Of a stretch of DNA of 64,000 nucleotides, positions 59,538 to 64,000 are shown piece after piece. The number at the start of each line of letters is the position of its first letter. Positions within the stretch are counted from its first letter, which is position 1. A model generated the notes under the pieces. It saw nothing but the letters and a program-made list of their open reading frames with translations, searched no databases and was not told where the DNA came from. Where the stretch lies: positions 186,001 through 250,000 of the forward strand of contig JAPFQT010000170.1 of assembly GCA_027627225.1 (NCBI GenBank), in the 5' to 3' direction. This DNA comes from Congeria kusceri (lineage: Eukaryota > Mollusca > Bivalvia > Myida > Dreissenidae). The translations under genes were made by a program, and so were the position numbers.

Positions 59538-62500
59538 TTTATATACTAATCAGGACCTAAATACAATTTAGAGAATGTTTAGAATATTGGAAGATACTGT
59601 GGATTTCCCGACCAAATATTCAGCAAGAAGTTTATTTTTCATACAATGTCAACTTCTGAGACTTCTGATTGTTAGACAATTGGGACAAACACTAAACATG
59701 AATATTACATAGAATTAATACTACTTGAATAAGCATAACAAAGTGACGAAATATACTTTAAAACGTGTTGGTGCGTGTTATTTTAAAATGAATTTGATTA
59801 ATTGTAAATGGTGGCGGCACCTTGGAATAAAATAGAGGATATTTTTGGTTTCGGTAGACTATCGATTTGAAATTCACGAGTGAACATAAACGTTTATATT
59901 TTCACAAGCGCAAACACAAGTGAAAATATGTATTTTCTATGACCACGAGTGAATCAAAGGTATTATACCGAAACCTACACAGTTTCTTTAATGCGTTTAA
60001 TTTGAAAAACATTTGAGCCCGGCATCGCTGACGGTCCAATTCATTTACTGTATTAAATCGGGAACCAGTGAGAAACAGTGAAAATTACCGGAGTGATAAT
60101 TTTCACTGTTTTAGACAAAGAATTACCAATTTTATTTATCTGATAATTCCCTATAAATCTCTGGAAAGCATAAAATAAAAGGGCATATCTGCTTTTTTAA
60201 CACATGTATGAAAGGCTCTTTTAATTCTAAGGTAGCTAAATGTAGTTTAATCTTAAAAACAAAACATAAATGTATATAAGAACTATTACAAAAATTACGA
60301 TGTATGGAATTAGATCCCAAGGACAGCGGCTTAAAATTAAACAAATCCTCATTTTAACATAACGGAAGAAGAGTAACCCGGTGGAGATTTCGGTATTTCT
60401 AGTAACTTTCTTCCTCTCTGATTAATTATTATTATAATTAATTACATAAATCGGATATATACACATTGTGAAATAGTCATATTCGATTGGGAACCTTTAT
60501 AAATATCTATATTTATTGATTTAAACTTTTGTTTCGTAGATGCTTTTGCTTGTGTAATAGTGTAATAGCATTCCATTATTTTAAAAGAAAATCTGTGTCA
60601 ATATAAGTCATAAGGAAACAAACGAAAATGCCAGCTGCTTTGACCAGTGTTGATTTTCCTGTCCAAAAATTATTGGTGATTTATTTCAAAAATTATTCCT
60701 ATTTTTGACAGTTATAAAAATATGAATTAGGAAATGTCAAAATTATATAAATAGAAATACTTTAATGCTGATGGTACTTGTGATAATTAGGAACATTCAA
60801 ATTGATTGTCTTTTTACGTCAGCTTGCATAAATTACTGTTTGTGATTAATAAATATATGTGATTAATAAATGTATATTTTGAATGTTATGCTTATGTTGT
60901 TATTAAAACTTGAAATTGTCTTTAATCTGTACTTATTTACTTGTTTTAATAAGCCACTACATAGTGCCAATAGAAAAGAGTGGTTGGAAAAAAAACTTCA
61001 ATAAATAAAAAAGTCGCCCTCCCACCTGATTTTTTGAAAAAGTGCATCAGAAACAAATCATTAATTTTTTTAGCCTAGTAGAATCGTCACTATTTTTGGG
61101 AAAGAAATTCTGACGTAGATCGGTAAGAATTTTCAATATTAAAAAAAACAGCACGATTTAATGTGTTAGAAATTATGATCTAAAATGTTTTCAACGAAAG
61201 TGTAAATTTTAGCGTATTATAAATCTAAATAATACATATATGGAGTATAATGACTACTCTACAGTATGTACAAGTGTGTCCTGGTTTAAATACGTTGTAT
61301 TTCGAGCAACATCATGCCTAATGGGAAATGGTATGTGGCAGTGCTGGTAAATACCGTATTTGGATCTAGGAAAATCACATAATTGAAAAGAGTGTCAAAC
61401 TAGTGTAATGTGGTATGATTATATTCAAATCGAACATAAGTTGATATAATGCATGTTCGATTATTGACATATCAAATCAGGTAAGATGTTTTATTTTTAT
61501 TTTTAATATTACTGCATCTATAAAATATTTACCGTAAAATATTAGCCGATAATTCTAAAGAAACGGTAGATGTATCTACCAACAATGTGATTAATTGTTT
61601 TATTTTGTAGTAATAACATCCGAAGAAACGACTGAACGATTTGGTTAAATGTGTATAACCAGGCGTGTTCTGTTGGATTACTGGTGTTAAGTGCATTAAC
61701 AAAAGATGATAAACTGCAAGTGTAGCGACATCATTGAGCCACGAATGACAAGTTGCTTACTAAGAATTTCAGTTAAGAGCCAATTTTCCAGAATGTCTAA
61801 ATATGCAAAATATTATTTTTAACCAACAGCGCATGCGAGTACCAAAACGATAATAACACAACAAAAATACTAATTTAAATTACATGTGTCTTTGAAAATG
61901 GTTGTGGTACTCACATGCGCTGACAGTTACATTTTACAACAAAAGAGATACAATCGACAGAAATCGTTGTTTCGAAGAAAGGCACTCTTTTGAAAGAATT
62001 TGTATTCATGTACTAAAATCAACGTGTATCAATAACGTCAGAAAATAATATTAGCACAACGAAAGACACCTATTGTAAAACTATCAATGCTAGATTCTTG
62101 TAATAAACGGGCGTGTGGAAGTTCAACAATTTTACTGACTGTCACCATTTATGTGTTCGTATTTTCTAACACAATAACGTTTACACGTGCATTTATTTAT
62201 TGTTCGAAACTGTTCAACATCCATAGAAGTAATACTTACACGAATGCCTAAGGAGTATATATTTCTCCTGTTTAAATTGATAGTGCGATAATCGTACTTG
62301 ATGCTTTTTTCATCTTGACGTCCTGCCTTAACTTTCTAAACTTATCCATCGTCTGATATATATAATAAATCATTCTAAGTACATAATAACGTACTCTGAA
62401 CTGTAATTGTCATGATTGTCCCCGTTCTTTCGTCTATAGCCTCATAACAAAATGAACTAATTTTATGCAATATGTTCGATACATGATATATGATCCATGA

Positions 62501-63104
62501 CTGATGTAGCTGAGTCAAAATGAAAATGACGCAAGTTACTAGTAATAAGATTTCTACCGGACGTTGCTATTAAATTGTAAACTATTGTTTATAGCATAAA
62601 AACATGGAGTCACAAAAGGGTGCTAAAATATATGTTTGGAATGTCTATTTTAGTGTGTGTGTTTTTTTTACAATGAAAAAACACTTTTGATTTGATTTTC
62701 TATATATTATTTTTCAGTTGGCGGCTTAGATATTTCAAATATGTCTGTATAACAAATGTTTGATGCCGAGCGACTAATATCAACGAGTGTTAAACGGGTA
62801 AAACACGATTCAAATAACGAATAGGTTAAAATAGTCATTTAATTAAGTATAGAATTATTAACAATTAATAGACACACGCTTATTTGCATAATAGTTAGAT
62901 TAATAATAACAACAAGACAGAACACAGTTAAAAAATATATAGTTTATGTTACTGTTTGAACAAATTTGGTCAGAAAACAGGTTGGATATGGATTTAAGAA
63001 TCATTAACCCAACAGTTGGTTTAAAACAAACAATGATACCTTGTACAAATACTCTATATAAAATATTTGTGTCGGTAAAATATATTTCACAATTGATTGA
63101 TTAA
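59538..63104. other. Intergenic, nothing recognised
   Basis: A long AT-rich stretch. No gene, RNA or clear repeat that I can support. Confidence 0.35.
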
Positions 63105-63800
63105 ATGAAACTGTGATCATCTATGGTCAACTGATCAAGTACATTTATGATAAACTATGATCAACAATGTTCAACTATGTTAATATATATTCAACCTATC
63201 ATCTGATTCAACTGATCAAAATATGTTAACTATGTTCCACTATAATCATTTTTCTTTGATATCTACAGATGAAGACTTATTCATTTAAACTATTTTATAT
63301 GAAACAATTAATTGATGTCGAACTCTCTTTATCAAACCGTTTGTTCAACATGGGTCAAAACAATGATGTAAATTAAAAACCAGTAAACTAGAAATATTAT
63401 AAAAAATAATACAATATAGTCTGAGTAAAAATACATAAGCTTGTATAAAAAAGTATTCATACCACAACAAAATATTATCATAACAGTCACATCTGAAAAT
63501 GTTCTGATTAGTGTGAAGACAAATTTGATCAGGTTTGGCATGACTTTTAAGTTTTATTTATTTAAGTTCAATATTTTAGGTTAACAATAATATACTTGGT
63601 AGAAGCAATATGCATACAATTTAATTCTTGGCAAAATATATTTTGCAATTTCTGCGGAATCATTAACAAATAAAATGTGATCATATATAATCAATATGAA
63701 ACACTGATCAACTTCCATTAACAATGTTCAACCAAACTCAACTATTATCAATGACAATCAACTATGTCCAACTGTAATTAACTATATTGAATTATATCCA
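63105..63800. repeat. Degenerate TGATCA / TTCAACT repeat cluster
   Basis: The palindrome TGATCA occurs eight times (first near 63114, last near 63805), mixed with ACTATG(A/T)TCAACTATGTT-type words. This suggests an old short-period tandem array that has drifted. Confidence 0.45.
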
Positions 63801-63839
63801 ATAATGATCAGCTATCAGTATTTGAAAACACCAATAAAT

Positions 63840-64000
63840 ACTTATACATACTTAACATATATCTAGCATTCTATAGTAGGAATAGAATTGACAGAAATCA
63901 ACGTTTTTGCTTATTATGCAATAAAAATGATATTGAAGACGAATATCATTTTATGTGTATATGCCCTTTATTCGAAGATTTAAGAAAGAAATTTTTATCC
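63840..64000 (+). mobile_element. 3' end of a LINE ORF2, cut by the window edge
   Basis: The frame encodes YLAFYSRNRIDRNQRFCLLC, then NDIEDEYHFMCICPLFED and LRKKFL. It is open to the last base. This is the same C-terminal Cys/His segment as in the LINE at 14066-16630 (CRLC, EYHFLLC, RKKYL), so the two belong to the same or a sister family. Upstream RT domains are absent, so the copy is 5'-truncated or diverged before 63840. Confidence 0.75.

Overview
The window is eukaryotic nuclear DNA. It is AT-rich, has no operons or dense ORFs, and contains GT-AG introns, AATAAA signals, LINE retrotransposons, SINE-like and MITE-like repeats, and many micro- and minisatellites. The style of the repeats suggests a bivalve mollusc: TIR elements with an embedded tRNA-like segment, GGAC-rich element tails, and a fold-back element carrying a GTAAAGTGTCGTCCCGGA arm. 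I recall similar elements from dreissenid mussels, but the species assignment is inference only.

Layout. 0-3 kb: a fold-back element and a decayed LINE ORF2 (minus). 3.8-4.6 kb: first copy of a dispersed repeat seen again at 55.2-56.0 kb and, inverted, at 53.1-53.6 kb. 7.5-8.0 kb: a TIR element with a tRNA-like insert. 9.6-10.2 kb: repeat elements. 10.7-11.3 kb: a small two-exon gene (minus). 13.0-16.9 kb: an almost complete LINE with endonuclease and reverse transcriptase, broken by one frameshift. 17-26 kb: mostly gene-poor, with fold-back elements and a 24-bp minisatellite. 26.2-26.5 kb: a LINE fragment. 26.8-31.4 kb: the best host gene of the window, a three-exon gene whose last exon encodes a trypsin-like (PA-clan) domain. 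35.0-35.5 kb: a terminal exon with duplicated modules. 36.9-41.2 kb: tandem repeats, SINE-like copies, a 465-bp palindrome and a recent 108-bp duplication. 41.4-43.4 kb: a split LINE relic (minus). 43.8-44.4 kb: a broken paralogue of the 28.8-31.3 kb gene (minus). 46-54 kb: minisatellites, notably 14 exact-length copies of a 45-bp unit. 54.7 kb: a CCAAT-box cluster. 57.8 kb: a MITE that also sits in an intron of the main gene. 63.8 kb to the edge: the 3' end of another LINE.

The most interesting theme is one small gene family present three times: 28.8-31.3 kb (plus, most complete), 10.7-11.3 kb (minus, N-terminal domain only) and 43.8-44.4 kb (minus, pseudogene-like). Two members share an exon-3 segment with an in-frame stop codon at the same aligned place, TAG in one and TAA in the other, followed by conserved coding sequence in the same frame. 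Two members also have the same roughly 160-bp element 1-2 kb upstream in the same relative orientation; a third copy of it lies near the third member. The stops may be a recoding or splicing signal or parallel decay; the sequence alone cannot decide.
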